13,356 nt of DNA from Methanosarcinales archaeon (GTDB lineage: Archaea > Halobacteriota > Syntropharchaeia > Alkanophagales > Methanospirareceae). Position numbers and translations under genes: made by a program. Shown here in pieces: positions 6,193 to 13,356 of this stretch. Numbering within the stretch: the first letter of the stretch is position 1; each line of letters begins with the position of its first letter. Location: the NCBI GenBank assembly GCA_025464425.1, contig JAODGV010000072.1, forward strand, positions 1-13,356. The letters are read 5' to 3'. The notes beneath the pieces are model-generated. The model was not told the origin of the DNA. It made no database searches and worked only from the letters and a program-made list of their open reading frames with translations.

Positions 6193-6225
6193 GAAAAGAA
6201 AAGACAGGAAAGGAAAGGAAGAGAG
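6193..6225 (+). repeat. Purine-only 5-nt periodic tract in the helicase leader
   Basis: The 33 bases before the helicase ATG are all purines except one C at 6205. They fall into pentamers: gaaaa, gaaaa, gacag, gaaag, gaaag, gaaga. The end nearest the ATG (ggaagagag) can act as a weak Shine-Dalgarno. A tandem 5-nt pattern in a leader may vary in copy number and change spacing to the promoter. Confidence 0.45.
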
Positions 6226-8259
6226 ATGGAAGTAGAGGAATACGTTGAGCACTTCAGTGCACTTGTGGAGCTGGAGCGAGAGGAGCAGATGCGGCTGCAT
6301 GAAGCTGAGATGCAGCGGCTCAGTGGTCGTGAGCGTGAGGAGAAAGGCAGAGCGTTACTCAACATGCGAGGTAAATCACAGGGTCTGGGACTGGGTGGCA
6401 AGTACATGGTGCGGTTCACGAAGCAGAACCGGACGGAACTGCCAGAGAATGAGATAGAGGTTGGTGATCTCGTACTGGTCAGTAAGCCGGGTACCGTTCC
6501 GTGGGCTGAATCCAGCCAGACGGGTACGGTGGCAGAAAAGACTGGCTACTCCATTCTTGTTGCCTTTGACGATATGCCACCCGGTTTTGTATTCCGTAAA
6601 GGCATCCGAATTGACCTGTTTGTGAATGATATAACATTCCAGCGGATGCTTGAAGCCCTGAAACGGTTCAAACGGCTGCCGAGGAAGCGAAAAGATAAGT
6701 TACTGGGCAAATCCGAGCCCGAATTCGACGCTATCCCGACGGTGGATTTCTTCAACGATTCGCTGAATGCGAGTCAGCGTGAAGCGGTACGTAAGAGTCT
6801 GGCAACCCGTGATTTCTTACTCATACATGGTCCCCCCGGTACCGGCAAGACGATCACGTGCGTTGAGGTCATCACACAGCTTGTCAGTCGTGGATACCGT
6901 GTTCTGGCTGCTGCGGATTCGAACGTTGCAGTAGACAACCTTGTTGAGCGGCTGGACCGTTTAGGGCTCAATGTGGTTCGTATAGGGCATCCTGCACGTG
7001 TGATACCGGCATTGAGACGAAGGAGCCTCGATTATCTCGTTCAGCACGAGCGTGAATACACCGGTGCTCAGGCGCTAAGGGAGAGGGCTTATAGCATCAA
7101 AGAACGGATGCGTGAGTTCACATTGCCCGAGATGCGATGGCGGCGTGGATTGAGTGATGATGAGATAGCAAAGCTCGCGGAAGAGGGCAGGACAACCCGC
7201 GGGATACCCAAAGAGAAGATAGCGGGCATGAAGCGATGGATAGACCTGAAACATGAGATAGATAGATTGTTCAGAGATGCACGTGCACTTGAGGAACGGG
7301 CTGTCAGCCGTATCTTAAAGAATGCACAGGTGATATGCGTTACGAACAGCACAGCGGGTTCTGAGCTACTGAGAGGCGAGAAGTTCGAGTTCGCTGTTAT
7401 TGATGAAGCAACACAGTCCACGGAGCCTTCGACACTTATACCTCTGCTCAAGGCAAAACGTATCATCATGGCTGGTGATCATAAGCAGTTGCCACCCACA
7501 GTACTGAACGAGGAGGCGATGCGAGGTGGTCTCAGCAGGAGCCTGTTTGAACGGCTGATAGAGCTATATGGCGACAGGATAAGGGTTATGCTTGAGGTGC
7601 AGTACAGGATGAACGAGGAGATAGCCGAGTTCCCGAATAGAGAGTTCTACGATGGTAAATTGAGAGCGGCGGAGCACGTGAAGCGGCGAACAATTGCGGA
7701 TCTTGTACCTTCGCTATCATCCTTAGCGTTCATAAGAGCGGATAAACCGCTCATATTCATTGATACCGCAGACTCAGGGCTATTCGCTGAGCGTAAGAGA
7801 TGGGGTTCCACATCGCGTGAGAACGAAGGGGAGGCGAGAGTGGTGAAAGCCATTGCCGAGCGGTTACTGGATGCCGGTATACGAGCTGAAGATATCGCGG
7901 TTATATCACCCTATGAGGATCAGGTCTCTCTCATCAGGATGCTGCTCGAGGTTGAAGGTCTGGAGATAAAGACTGTGGATGGTTTCCAGGGCAGGGAGAA
8001 GGAAGTGGTTATTGTATCGTTCGTACGGAGTAACAGGACAGGCGATATCGGGTTTCTTAGCGATCTGCGCCGCCTGAATGTCTCTATAACGCGCGCTAAA
8101 CGGAAATTAATACTCATCGGTAATTCACGCACACTTGAGCACGAGGCATGCTATCGCAGGCTTATCGCTCTGGCGAAGTCCCGCAGTGGATATATGGAGA
8201 TAGAAGATCTGGGTATGGGGTTCAGAAACCCTGAGCGCTCAAAGGATCAACTTCGCTAA
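6226..8259 (+). CDS. Superfamily 1 DNA/RNA helicase, DNA2/NAM7 (IGHMBP2/Upf1-like) type
   Basis: This 677-residue ATP-driven helicase belongs to the SF1B group with IGHMBP2 and Upf1, and its archaeal members are often annotated as DNA helicases. An N-terminal charged helical region (1-45) and a beta-rich domain (about 60-135, with VGDLVLVSKPG) precede the motor. Motor motifs are Q motif LNASQREAV (180-188), Walker A GPPGTGKT (202-209), Ia DSNVAVDNL (231-239), Walker B VIDEATQ (391-397), III GDHKQLPPTV (417-426), IV-region LEVQYRMNEEIAEFP (456-470), V TVDGFQGREKEVV (583-595) and VI RRLNVSITRAKRK (615-627). All key residues look intact, so it should be active. A likely role is genome maintenance or RNA-protein remodelling. 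The last 21 bp overlap, tail to tail, with the geranylgeranyl reductase gene. Confidence 0.92.
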   Translation: MEVEEYVEHFSALVELEREEQMRLHEAEMQRLSGREREEKGRALLNMRGKSQGLGLGGKYMVRFTKQNRTELPENEIEVGDLVLVSKPGTVPWAESSQTGTVAEKTGYSILVAFDDMPPGFVFRKGIRIDLFVNDITFQRMLEALKRFKRLPRKRKDKLLGKSEPEFDAIPTVDFFNDSLNASQREAVRKSLATRDFLLIHGPPGTGKTITCVEVITQLVSRGYRVLAAADSNVAVDNLVERLDRLGLNVVRIGHPARVIPALRRRSLDYLVQHEREYTGAQALRERAYSIKERMREFTLPEMRWRRGLSDDEIAKLAEEGRTTRGIPKEKIAGMKRWIDLKHEIDRLFRDARALEERAVSRILKNAQVICVTNSTAGSELLRGEKFEFAVIDEATQSTEPSTLIPLLKAKRIIMAGDHKQLPPTVLNEEAMRGGLSRSLFERLIELYGDRIRVMLEVQYRMNEEIAEFPNREFYDGKLRAAEHVKRRTIADLVPSLSSLAFIRADKPLIFIDTADSGLFAERKRWGSTSRENEGEARVVKAIAERLLDAGIRAEDIAVISPYEDQVSLIRMLLEVEGLEIKTVDGFQGREKEVVIVSFVRSNRTGDIGFLSDLRRLNVSITRAKRKLILIGNSRTLEHEACYRRLIALAKSRSGYMEIEDLGMGFRNPERSKDQLR

Positions 8260-9420
8260 CCCAACCAGGCGTCCGGGATTGCGTTTTATCAGTTCGAGCA
8301 GTAGAGCACCGGTGGACAGTTCATTCAGCGTTATCCCCTCAAGCGAATGCGCCAGCATGTTGAGGTCCTCATCCGACAGACTGAAGAAGAACTCCTTTGC
8401 TCTCAGCCCGGTCTCCAGCCGTTTACCAAATTCACTCCTGCATCTGCTCTCATACTCCCTGAGTCGCTCAGCAGAGGTATCGCCTTCCTGTATCGCCTTC
8501 GCTATCACATCACCCGCTATCTCCGCAGCCTGCATTGCATACAGGATGCCCCCACCTGTGAGTGGATTGACCTGCCGTGCCGCATCGCCGACGAGGATGA
8601 GTCCGTTGGCTGTACTCCTCGCAAGTGGACCACATACCGGTACAGCACCGTAGATCTCGGTGAGTACTCCTGCTGTTGGGAACCTATCCCTGATAAAAGC
8701 TCTGAGATAGTCAATAGCGCGGTGCCCATCTCCAGACATATCGCCGCTTATGCCAAGTCCCACGTTTGCGCAATCCTCACCCTTCGGGAATACCCATGCA
8801 TAGCCCTTCGGCGCTACTTCTCGCCCAACGAAGAATTCAGAATACTCATGTTCTATTTCTATATCGCACATCATGTATTCCGCACATATGCATATATCAG
8901 AAGGTTTCAGCGGGCTACAGATGCCAGCCCATCTGCCTATCTTCGACTCTACACCATCCGCGCCGACCACTATATCCGCATAGATGCGTTCATACCCGTT
9001 CATACTCCGTGCATACACACCTTTTATATAGCCTGAGTCGGATATGACGCCTTTTGCTTCGGTCTTCACCCGCACTTCGGCACCGGCATCTGCTGCATCG
9101 CTCGCAAGTGCTTTATCGAAGAGTTTTCGATCGAGCACATAGCCCACTTCCTCCATCTTATCGCCACCGAGCGTTATTTTTGTGCCGTCCGGGCTATATA
9201 TGTTCGCTCCTTTTACTTCCGCGCAGATCCAGCGCTTATCCAGTCTGATGAAGCGCTCCACACCTTTACTGACACCCTCTGCACACCGTACAGGCACGCC
9301 AATCGCCTGGTTGCGCTCGATTAAGATAACATTCAAGCCCTGCCGGGCTGCGGTTCGCGCTGTTACGCTGCCTGCGGGTCCGCCCCCCACCACAACGACA
9401 TCGTATCGCTCCTCTATCAT
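8239..9420 (-). CDS. Geranylgeranyl reductase family flavoprotein
   Basis: This FAD-dependent reductase is predicted to saturate the isoprenoid chains of archaeal ether lipids (digeranylgeranylglycerophospholipid reductase type) at the membrane. With the ATG at 9420 it has 393 residues: the dinucleotide-binding YDVVVVGGGPAGS near the N-terminus (Rossmann Gly motif at about 12-18), VRCAEG with a Cys near residue 46, VVGADGVESKIGRWAG (about 151-166), GYAWVFPKGED (about 206-216) and the second FAD motif VGDAARQVNPLTGGGI (277-292). A GTG at 9432 would add four residues (MAVK) but overlaps pgi by 10 bp. The ATG sits two bases after the pgi stop and was preferred; neither start has a clear Shine-Dalgarno. 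It is the last gene of the hisG-pgi operon. Other family members reduce related prenyl groups, so the exact substrate is inferred. Confidence 0.88.
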   Translation of the reverse strand: MIEERYDVVVVGGGPAGSVTARTAARQGLNVILIERNQAIGVPVRCAEGVSKGVERFIRLDKRWICAEVKGANIYSPDGTKITLGGDKMEEVGYVLDRKLFDKALASDAADAGAEVRVKTEAKGVISDSGYIKGVYARSMNGYERIYADIVVGADGVESKIGRWAGICSPLKPSDICICAEYMMCDIEIEHEYSEFFVGREVAPKGYAWVFPKGEDCANVGLGISGDMSGDGHRAIDYLRAFIRDRFPTAGVLTEIYGAVPVCGPLARSTANGLILVGDAARQVNPLTGGGILYAMQAAEIAGDVIAKAIQEGDTSAERLREYESRCRSEFGKRLETGLRAKEFFFSLSDEDLNMLAHSLEGITLNELSTGALLLELIKRNPGRLVGLAKLIL

Positions 9421-9422
9421 CT

Positions 9423-10796
9423 TTACTGCCACTCTATAAATTCGCCTTCTTCACGCATAATCTCCCCTATCTTATGTTCATACCCGCTCCTGCCCATCAA
9501 TGCATACGTTAACATCTTACCCTCCTCCACCCCCGGCTGGTCAAACGCATTCACATTCAGCAATTCACCCATGACCGTTACCACCACTTCAAAGAAATAC
9601 ATCAGCTCACCCATTGAGAAGGCATCTATCTCTGGTATTTCAATCGTCTTATTCGGTCTCCTGTGATTGGTCAATGCTAACTGCGTGGCAAACTGCTCAG
9701 TCTTCATCAATTCCTCCATCGTATGCCCGCCGAGGTACTCCAGTTCGTTATATCCATGTAAAACCGGGGGTAACTCCACTTTATTCGCATAATTCTCCAC
9801 ACGAATAAATGTGATGGTCTTATCGAAAGGACCTTCATTGAACAGTTGAAGCAGTGAGTGCTGGTCGGTGGCGCCGATGGATTTCAGTGGTGTGCTACCG
9901 GTATTGACAGTTTTGTTATCCCTTGTCTGCTCTTTACCAAGGCTCTCTGCCCATAACTGCATATACCAGTTAACGAGATGGCGTAACCTTCGTGAATATG
10001 GCATCAGTACCGATATGTTATAACCCTTCACGGTCATCGCCAGATATTCGAGTGCTGCGAACATATAAGCGGGATTCTGCCATAGATCTGGTTTTTTACA
10101 TATACTGTCCATATGCCGTGCACCACTGAGCATTTCCTTGATGTCTATACCCAGTACAGCAGCCGGGAATAGCCCAGCAGGCGAGAACACAGAGAACCTG
10201 CCGCCCACACCCTTCGGGATTACGAGACAGGGAAAGCCCTCCTCCGCCGCCAATCTCATCAGTACGCCGCCTTCATCGGTTGTTATAACAAAATGCTCTG
10301 CGTATCTACCGGTGTAACGCTTCATCAGTTCATAACACTTCAAGAAATTAGCCATCGGCTCAGGTGTCGCACCCGATTTGCTGACCACATTGATCAATGT
10401 CCTATCCAGCTCAATGGTATCCATCAAACCCGCAAACTCATCGGGATCGCAATTGTCAAGCACGAAGAATCTCGGTCTGCCGCACCTCTTATCGCGAGGT
10501 AGCAGGTTATGATAGGGGTGTGATAACGCAGTATGCAATGCGATACTGCCCCATGAGGAGCCACCAATACCGATGAGCAGGAAATTCTCACATTCCTGTG
10601 CTTCATTCGCAATATTCACGATGCTATCAATGGGCTCATACGGTAGATCCATGAATTGCAGTTGCCCTTCGGCTCTGTTACGCTTCAACTCTGCGTCTAT
10701 GCTCTTTATACGCCCCTCCAGCGCCTCTATCGCACCAATAGCAATGCCACTGCCACCTATACGGGATTCCAGCATATTACCGTAGTACAGCTTCAT
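9423..10796 (-). CDS. pgi: Glucose-6-phosphate isomerase (PGI superfamily)
   Basis: This cytoplasmic enzyme interconverts glucose-6-phosphate and fructose-6-phosphate in glycolysis or gluconeogenesis. The 457 residues carry the PGI/SIS features: LLIGIGGSSWG (73-83), NVVSKSGATPEP (136-147), GVGGRFSVFSPAGLFPA (196-212, first PGI signature), QLWAESLGKEQ (280-290), GATDQHSLLQLFNEGP (308-323) and NVNAFDQPGVEEGK (414-427, second signature, with the active-site Lys). It is therefore a bacterial/eukaryotic-type PGI and not the cupin-type cPGI known from Pyrococcus and some other euryarchaea. Length is slightly below the 530-560 residues of E. coli-type enzymes but usual for the shorter class. Its ATG overlaps the hisG TGA as ATGA, so the two are probably translationally coupled, and the lipid reductase gene follows two bases after its stop. 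Confidence 0.94.
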   Translation of the reverse strand: MKLYYGNMLESRIGGSGIAIGAIEALEGRIKSIDAELKRNRAEGQLQFMDLPYEPIDSIVNIANEAQECENFLLIGIGGSSWGSIALHTALSHPYHNLLPRDKRCGRPRFFVLDNCDPDEFAGLMDTIELDRTLINVVSKSGATPEPMANFLKCYELMKRYTGRYAEHFVITTDEGGVLMRLAAEEGFPCLVIPKGVGGRFSVFSPAGLFPAAVLGIDIKEMLSGARHMDSICKKPDLWQNPAYMFAALEYLAMTVKGYNISVLMPYSRRLRHLVNWYMQLWAESLGKEQTRDNKTVNTGSTPLKSIGATDQHSLLQLFNEGPFDKTITFIRVENYANKVELPPVLHGYNELEYLGGHTMEELMKTEQFATQLALTNHRRPNKTIEIPEIDAFSMGELMYFFEVVVTVMGELLNVNAFDQPGVEEGKMLTYALMGRSGYEHKIGEIMREEGEFIEWQ

Positions 10797-11680
10797 CTCA
10801 CTATCTTGGTTATCTCAATCTCGATGATGTCCTCGGCACCAAGACTCTTCAATCTCGGTATCAATATGTTCACCTCTTTCTTGTTCACAACGGTCTCAAC
10901 CGCATAATACCTGCTTGTGCTGGTATCCGAGTCATAGAGCCGGGATATAGTTGGTTTTTTCAGTGCGGGGAGTGCGGATACTACGTTCTTCAGGTCGTGC
11001 TCTGCAACGTTCATACTCAGTAATACTTTGCCCCTTGCTTCGGTTACTCCGCAGAGCAGAGTCATTATCTCCTCCATAGCGCGCCTCTTCGCCGGGTCAC
11101 GCCATGAATCCTTATTTGCTATCAATTTCGTTGAGGATTCGAGGATGGTGTGAATTATGCGCCAGTTGTTCTTCCTGAGGGTCTCCCCTGTCTCTGTCAG
11201 CTCGACGATCGCATCCATCATATCCTTGGCTTCGGTAGCGCCGTAAGAGAAGAATATCTGGACAGGGATGCCGAGTTCAGCGAAGAACGCCTTCGTGATG
11301 TTAGGATATTCTGTGCTTATCCGGCTGTCTGGTTTGATATCCTCCGGCGCTTTTATTTCGCTGTCTGCCTGTACTGCGAGCACAATTCTTACCGTTCCGT
11401 TCTTCTCCGCCATCTTACTGTAACTCAAATCTGCCAGTTCGAGTACGTCCGCACCTCGCTCCATTATCCAGTCCTTACCGGTTATGCCCATATCAAAATA
11501 CCCGGTTGCGACATACTCCGGTATCTCCTGCGGTCTCAGTATCTTCACCCTGTCTATACGCGGGTCGTCAATCCTCGGATTGTATTCCCTGCTCGTTACT
11601 TTTATCTCCAGGTCAGCCTGCTTGAAGAGTTGCAGCGTCTGCGCTTCTAAACTGCCTTTTGGTATCGCTATACTTATCAT
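10793..11680 (-). CDS. hisG: ATP phosphoribosyltransferase, long form
   Basis: HisG condenses ATP with PRPP in the first, committed step of histidine biosynthesis. The 295 residues contain the N-terminal IAIPKGSLE (4-12), DMGITGKDWI (63-72), ISTEYPNITK (121-130), the PRPP-loop region GATEAKDMMDAIVELTETGE (147-166) and a C-terminal part from about residue 215. That part is an ACT-like regulatory domain, which in the long form binds histidine for feedback inhibition and makes the hexameric enzyme independent of HisZ. No other his biosynthetic gene is next to it. It is the first gene of a leftward operon with pgi and a geranylgeranyl reductase. The ATG at 11680 follows ggaagaaggc and also lies about 27 bp from a TATA-like sequence, so the leader is very short or absent. 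No His-rich leader peptide was seen upstream. Confidence 0.95.
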   Translation of the reverse strand: MISIAIPKGSLEAQTLQLFKQADLEIKVTSREYNPRIDDPRIDRVKILRPQEIPEYVATGYFDMGITGKDWIMERGADVLELADLSYSKMAEKNGTVRIVLAVQADSEIKAPEDIKPDSRISTEYPNITKAFFAELGIPVQIFFSYGATEAKDMMDAIVELTETGETLRKNNWRIIHTILESSTKLIANKDSWRDPAKRRAMEEIMTLLCGVTEARGKVLLSMNVAEHDLKNVVSALPALKKPTISRLYDSDTSTSRYYAVETVVNKKEVNILIPRLKSLGAEDIIEIEITKIVR

Positions 11681-11701
11681 GCCTTCTTCCTTTATCTTCT
11701 G

Positions 11702-11720
11702 ATTATATCTTAAAAAGTAT
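11702..11720 (-). promoter_or_regulatory. TATA region of the hisG-pgi-reductase operon
   Basis: On the minus strand this reads atactttttaagatataat. The aagatataat part is centred about 27 bp from the hisG ATG, and the tttttaag part would give an 8-nt leader. Either could be the functional box. No other TATA-like sequence exists in the spacer except within the terminator of the next gene. Confidence 0.45.
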
Positions 11721-11739
11721 TCTTCTTCTCACTCAGCGC

Positions 11740-11776
11740 AAGGTTCAGTAAGGTTCAAGATTCGTTGAGGGTTGAG
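11740..11776. repeat. Two pairs of short direct repeats upstream of hisG
   Basis: AAGGTTCA occurs at 11740-11747 and 11750-11757, spaced 10 bp, one helical turn. GTTGAG occurs at 11764-11769 and 11771-11776, spaced 7 bp. All lie upstream of the hisG TATA region, where an archaeal activator would bind. On the minus strand they read TGAACCTT and CTCAAC. They could instead be chance repeats in a short spacer. Confidence 0.35.
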
Positions 11777-11789
11777 TATCCAAAAAAGG

Positions 11790-11807
11790 AAGAGGAAAAA
11801 ACCTCTT
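11790..11807 (-). terminator. Hairpin and T-run after the subtilisin gene
   Basis: A perfect 6-bp inverted repeat, AAGAGG/CCTCTT, surrounds a 6-nt loop just after the protease stop at 11816. On the minus strand the loop is T6 and the hairpin is followed by ccttttttgg, giving two T-runs. This is a good archaeal termination signal for the protease mRNA, before the hisG promoter region. Confidence 0.55.
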
Positions 11808-11815
11808 ATTTTTAT

Positions 11816-13356
11816 TTAAACAGTTATGCTATCGCTCGTCTCCTCGTTCGCTGATGGATTGTATGTCCATCCATCCTTGGCAACATCATCCACAACAAAT
11901 GTGAAAATTGTCCCACTTGGTGGTCTCCAGACACTATCTGAACGCAGAGTTACCTTCCCATCCGCATCAGTTGTCCCGGAATCAGAGTCAGTAGTTGCAT
12001 TCTCCCAATGACCATAGACAACTGCACCTTCTACCGGATTATTACTGGCATCAACAATGGTTACCGTTGCTTCTGCATAGTAGTTCCAGCCCCGGAAGCG
12101 TGAAACAAGATTCATGTCAATGCTGGCGACATGCATTGCAGGTGCTTCGCTCGTCGTTCCTGATGCTTCTTTGGATGGCTCCCCTTCATTTCCTGCACTG
12201 TCCACCGCTGCTACTTTGTAATAATAAGTTGTTGAAGCTGCTAATCCAGTGTCTGAATACCAGTTCGTGGTTGGCGAAGCGACCAAATCATACGAGCCAT
12301 CGGACGTGGTGCTTCTATACACGTTGTAGTGGTCAAGGTCTGTTTCAGTGCTGGCATTCCAGGAAAGGTCCAATTGGCTGCCACTGACCGTAGTGACAAC
12401 TAAACCGGTGACTTGCGCTGGTGGTGTGGTATCTACGGTGAATGACCAGCTGGCAGTGGCAAGATTGCCCGCCATATCTGATACATTTAGAGTTACCGTA
12501 TGGAGTCCCTCTGCCAAAGACACTTCATAAGACACCAGACCAGTTGCACTGACGTAAGTATGATTAACGACTGTTCCATTTATGCACATGCTGATGGAAG
12601 TTGCATTGATTCCGCTTGCGTCTGTAACGTTAGCAGAGATTGTTGGAGTAGTATTGCTTATAACTGACCCGTCAGCGGGTGTCAAATCTGATATAGCTGG
12701 TGGTGTTGTATCCGCACAGGGCGCAGATTCATCAGCGTCCACTAAACCATATCCATACACATTATCCCTTCCTTTATCTCCCAAATCATCAGCAGTCGTT
12801 TGCAAAATCTCTCTTACCTCTTTGTTTGTCAGTGAAGGGTTTGAAGCTATTACAAGAGCAGCAGTCCCCGCAACATGTGGACACGCCATCGAAGTCCCGC
12901 TCAGCGTCCCATAATCGTAACCGTATGTCCTCGTCAATGTCACTCTGTATGTTGGCAGTGTCGAATAGATATTTACACCAGGTGCTGAGAGCTCCAGATA
13001 AGGACCTGAATTGCTCCAATAAGGTGCTGAATCATCGGTATCCGTTGCACCAACCGCTATTACTGAATCGTATGCTGCCGGATATGAGTATTCATCTGTT
13101 GAAGAGTTACCATCTCCTTCATTACCTGCCGCAGCAACGAGAACAAGCCCCGCATCATAAGCGCTATCACAAGCATTCTTTAAGCTCTCTGAATATGTGG
13201 ATGTCCCAAGACTCATCGAAACAACATCCATATCATTCTCAACTGCCCACTCTATTCCCGCTATAACGTCGCTTAGATACCCGGAGCCAAATCTGTCGAG
13301 AACCTTCACAGCATATATATTCGCTCCTGGCGCCACACCCACAACTCCTTCGCTGT
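11816..13356 (-). CDS. Secreted subtilisin-like serine protease with Ig-like and fibronectin III domains (5' truncated)
   Basis: The frame stays open to the window edge (…SEGVVGVAPGANIYAVKVLD), so the gene starts outside; an internal GTG at 13342 is not its start. Counting from that GTG, the S8 peptidase part runs to about residue 207. It shows VVSMSLG (40-46), the oxyanion Asn in AAAGNEG (Asn74) and catalytic Ser151 in GTSMACPHVAG. Catalytic Asp and His are off the window. It continues with an Ig-like domain (about 212-304, starting DTTPPAISDLTPADGS), a fibronectin type III domain (about 305-397, with LDHYNVYRS and TTYYYKVAAVD), and a C-terminal beta domain (about 402-508, starting MHVASIDMNL, with PVEGAVVYGHW). 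No membrane anchor or sorting signal ends the protein, so it is probably released or held non-covalently outside the cell. It has its own hairpin terminator. Substrate is unknown. Confidence 0.92.
   Translation of the reverse strand, partial: SEGVVGVAPGANIYAVKVLDRFGSGYLSDVIAGIEWAVENDMDVVSMSLGTSTYSESLKNACDSAYDAGLVLVAAAGNEGDGNSSTDEYSYPAAYDSVIAVGATDTDDSAPYWSNSGPYLELSAPGVNIYSTLPTYRVTLTRTYGYDYGTLSGTSMACPHVAGTAALVIASNPSLTNKEVREILQTTADDLGDKGRDNVYGYGLVDADESAPCADTTPPAISDLTPADGSVISNTTPTISANVTDASGINATSISMCINGTVVNHTYVSATGLVSYEVSLAEGLHTVTLNVSDMAGNLATASWSFTVDTTPPAQVTGLVVTTVSGSQLDLSWNASTETDLDHYNVYRSTTSDGSYDLVASPTTNWYSDTGLAASTTYYYKVAAVDSAGNEGEPSKEASGTTSEAPAMHVASIDMNLVSRFRGWNYYAEATVTIVDASNNPVEGAVVYGHWENATTDSDSGTTDADGKVTLRSDSVWRPPSGTIFTFVVDDVAKDGWTYNPSANEETSDSITV

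Noticed and set aside
8347..9036. A 229-codon open frame on the plus strand opposite the geranylgeranyl reductase gene
   Set aside because: The minus-strand protein has both FAD motifs and the family length. The plus-strand product looks like random His/Cys/Tyr-rich sequence and is a shadow of biased codon use.
11681..11815. Histidine attenuator leader peptide before hisG
   Set aside because: The spacer has no minus-strand small frame starting with ATG and carrying consecutive His codons; the hairpin there fits termination of the protease gene.

Overview
The window looks like chromosomal DNA of a euryarchaeon. Supporting signs are an archaeal type IV pilin, a geranylgeranyl-reductase-family flavoprotein, a TtuA/Ncs6-type tRNA thiolase with paired zinc motifs, RecA/KaiC-fold ATPases resembling archaeal GvpD, and start sites that mostly lack a strong Shine-Dalgarno but have AT-rich TATA-like boxes 25-30 bp upstream. 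The combination would suit a methanogen or ANME-type methanotroph lineage, but no diagnostic C1-metabolism gene lies in the window, so that placement is only a guess.

Layout. 1-129 (+) is the tail of a surface protein ending in a hydrophobic segment plus basic residues (a sorting signal or membrane anchor). 191-646 (+) is a type IV pilin. 800-2113 (+) and 2116-3504 (-) are two paralogous GvpD/KaiC-like proteins that converge with only 2 bp between their stops. 3595-3936 (-) is a small winged-helix regulator upstream of, and on the same strand as, the second paralog. It is divergent from hisS (3974-5224, +) across a 37-bp promoter region. hisS converges on a tRNA thiolase gene (5234-6148, -), which diverges from an SF1 DNA2/NAM7-type helicase (6226-8259, +). 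A tight leftward operon hisG (11680-10793), pgi (10796-9423) and geranylgeranyl reductase (9420-8239) converges on the helicase with a 21-bp overlap. The last gene (11816-13356, -) is a secreted subtilisin-type protease, cut at the window edge before its catalytic Asp and His.

How the genes fit together. Most of the centre is housekeeping: tRNA charging and thiolation, nucleic-acid unwinding, histidine biosynthesis, hexose-phosphate isomerisation and lipid saturation. Surface or secreted proteins lie at both ends. The part least explained by known biology is 740-3973. It holds two RecA-fold proteins with an intact N-terminal Walker A and a second KaiC-like domain that has lost its P-loop, plus a small winged-helix DNA-binding protein. 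This could be a nucleotide-responsive regulatory module of the GvpD type, but no gas vesicle structural gene is visible. No tRNA, rRNA, CRISPR array, insertion sequence or integrase was seen, and no stretch over 300 bp lacks a gene.
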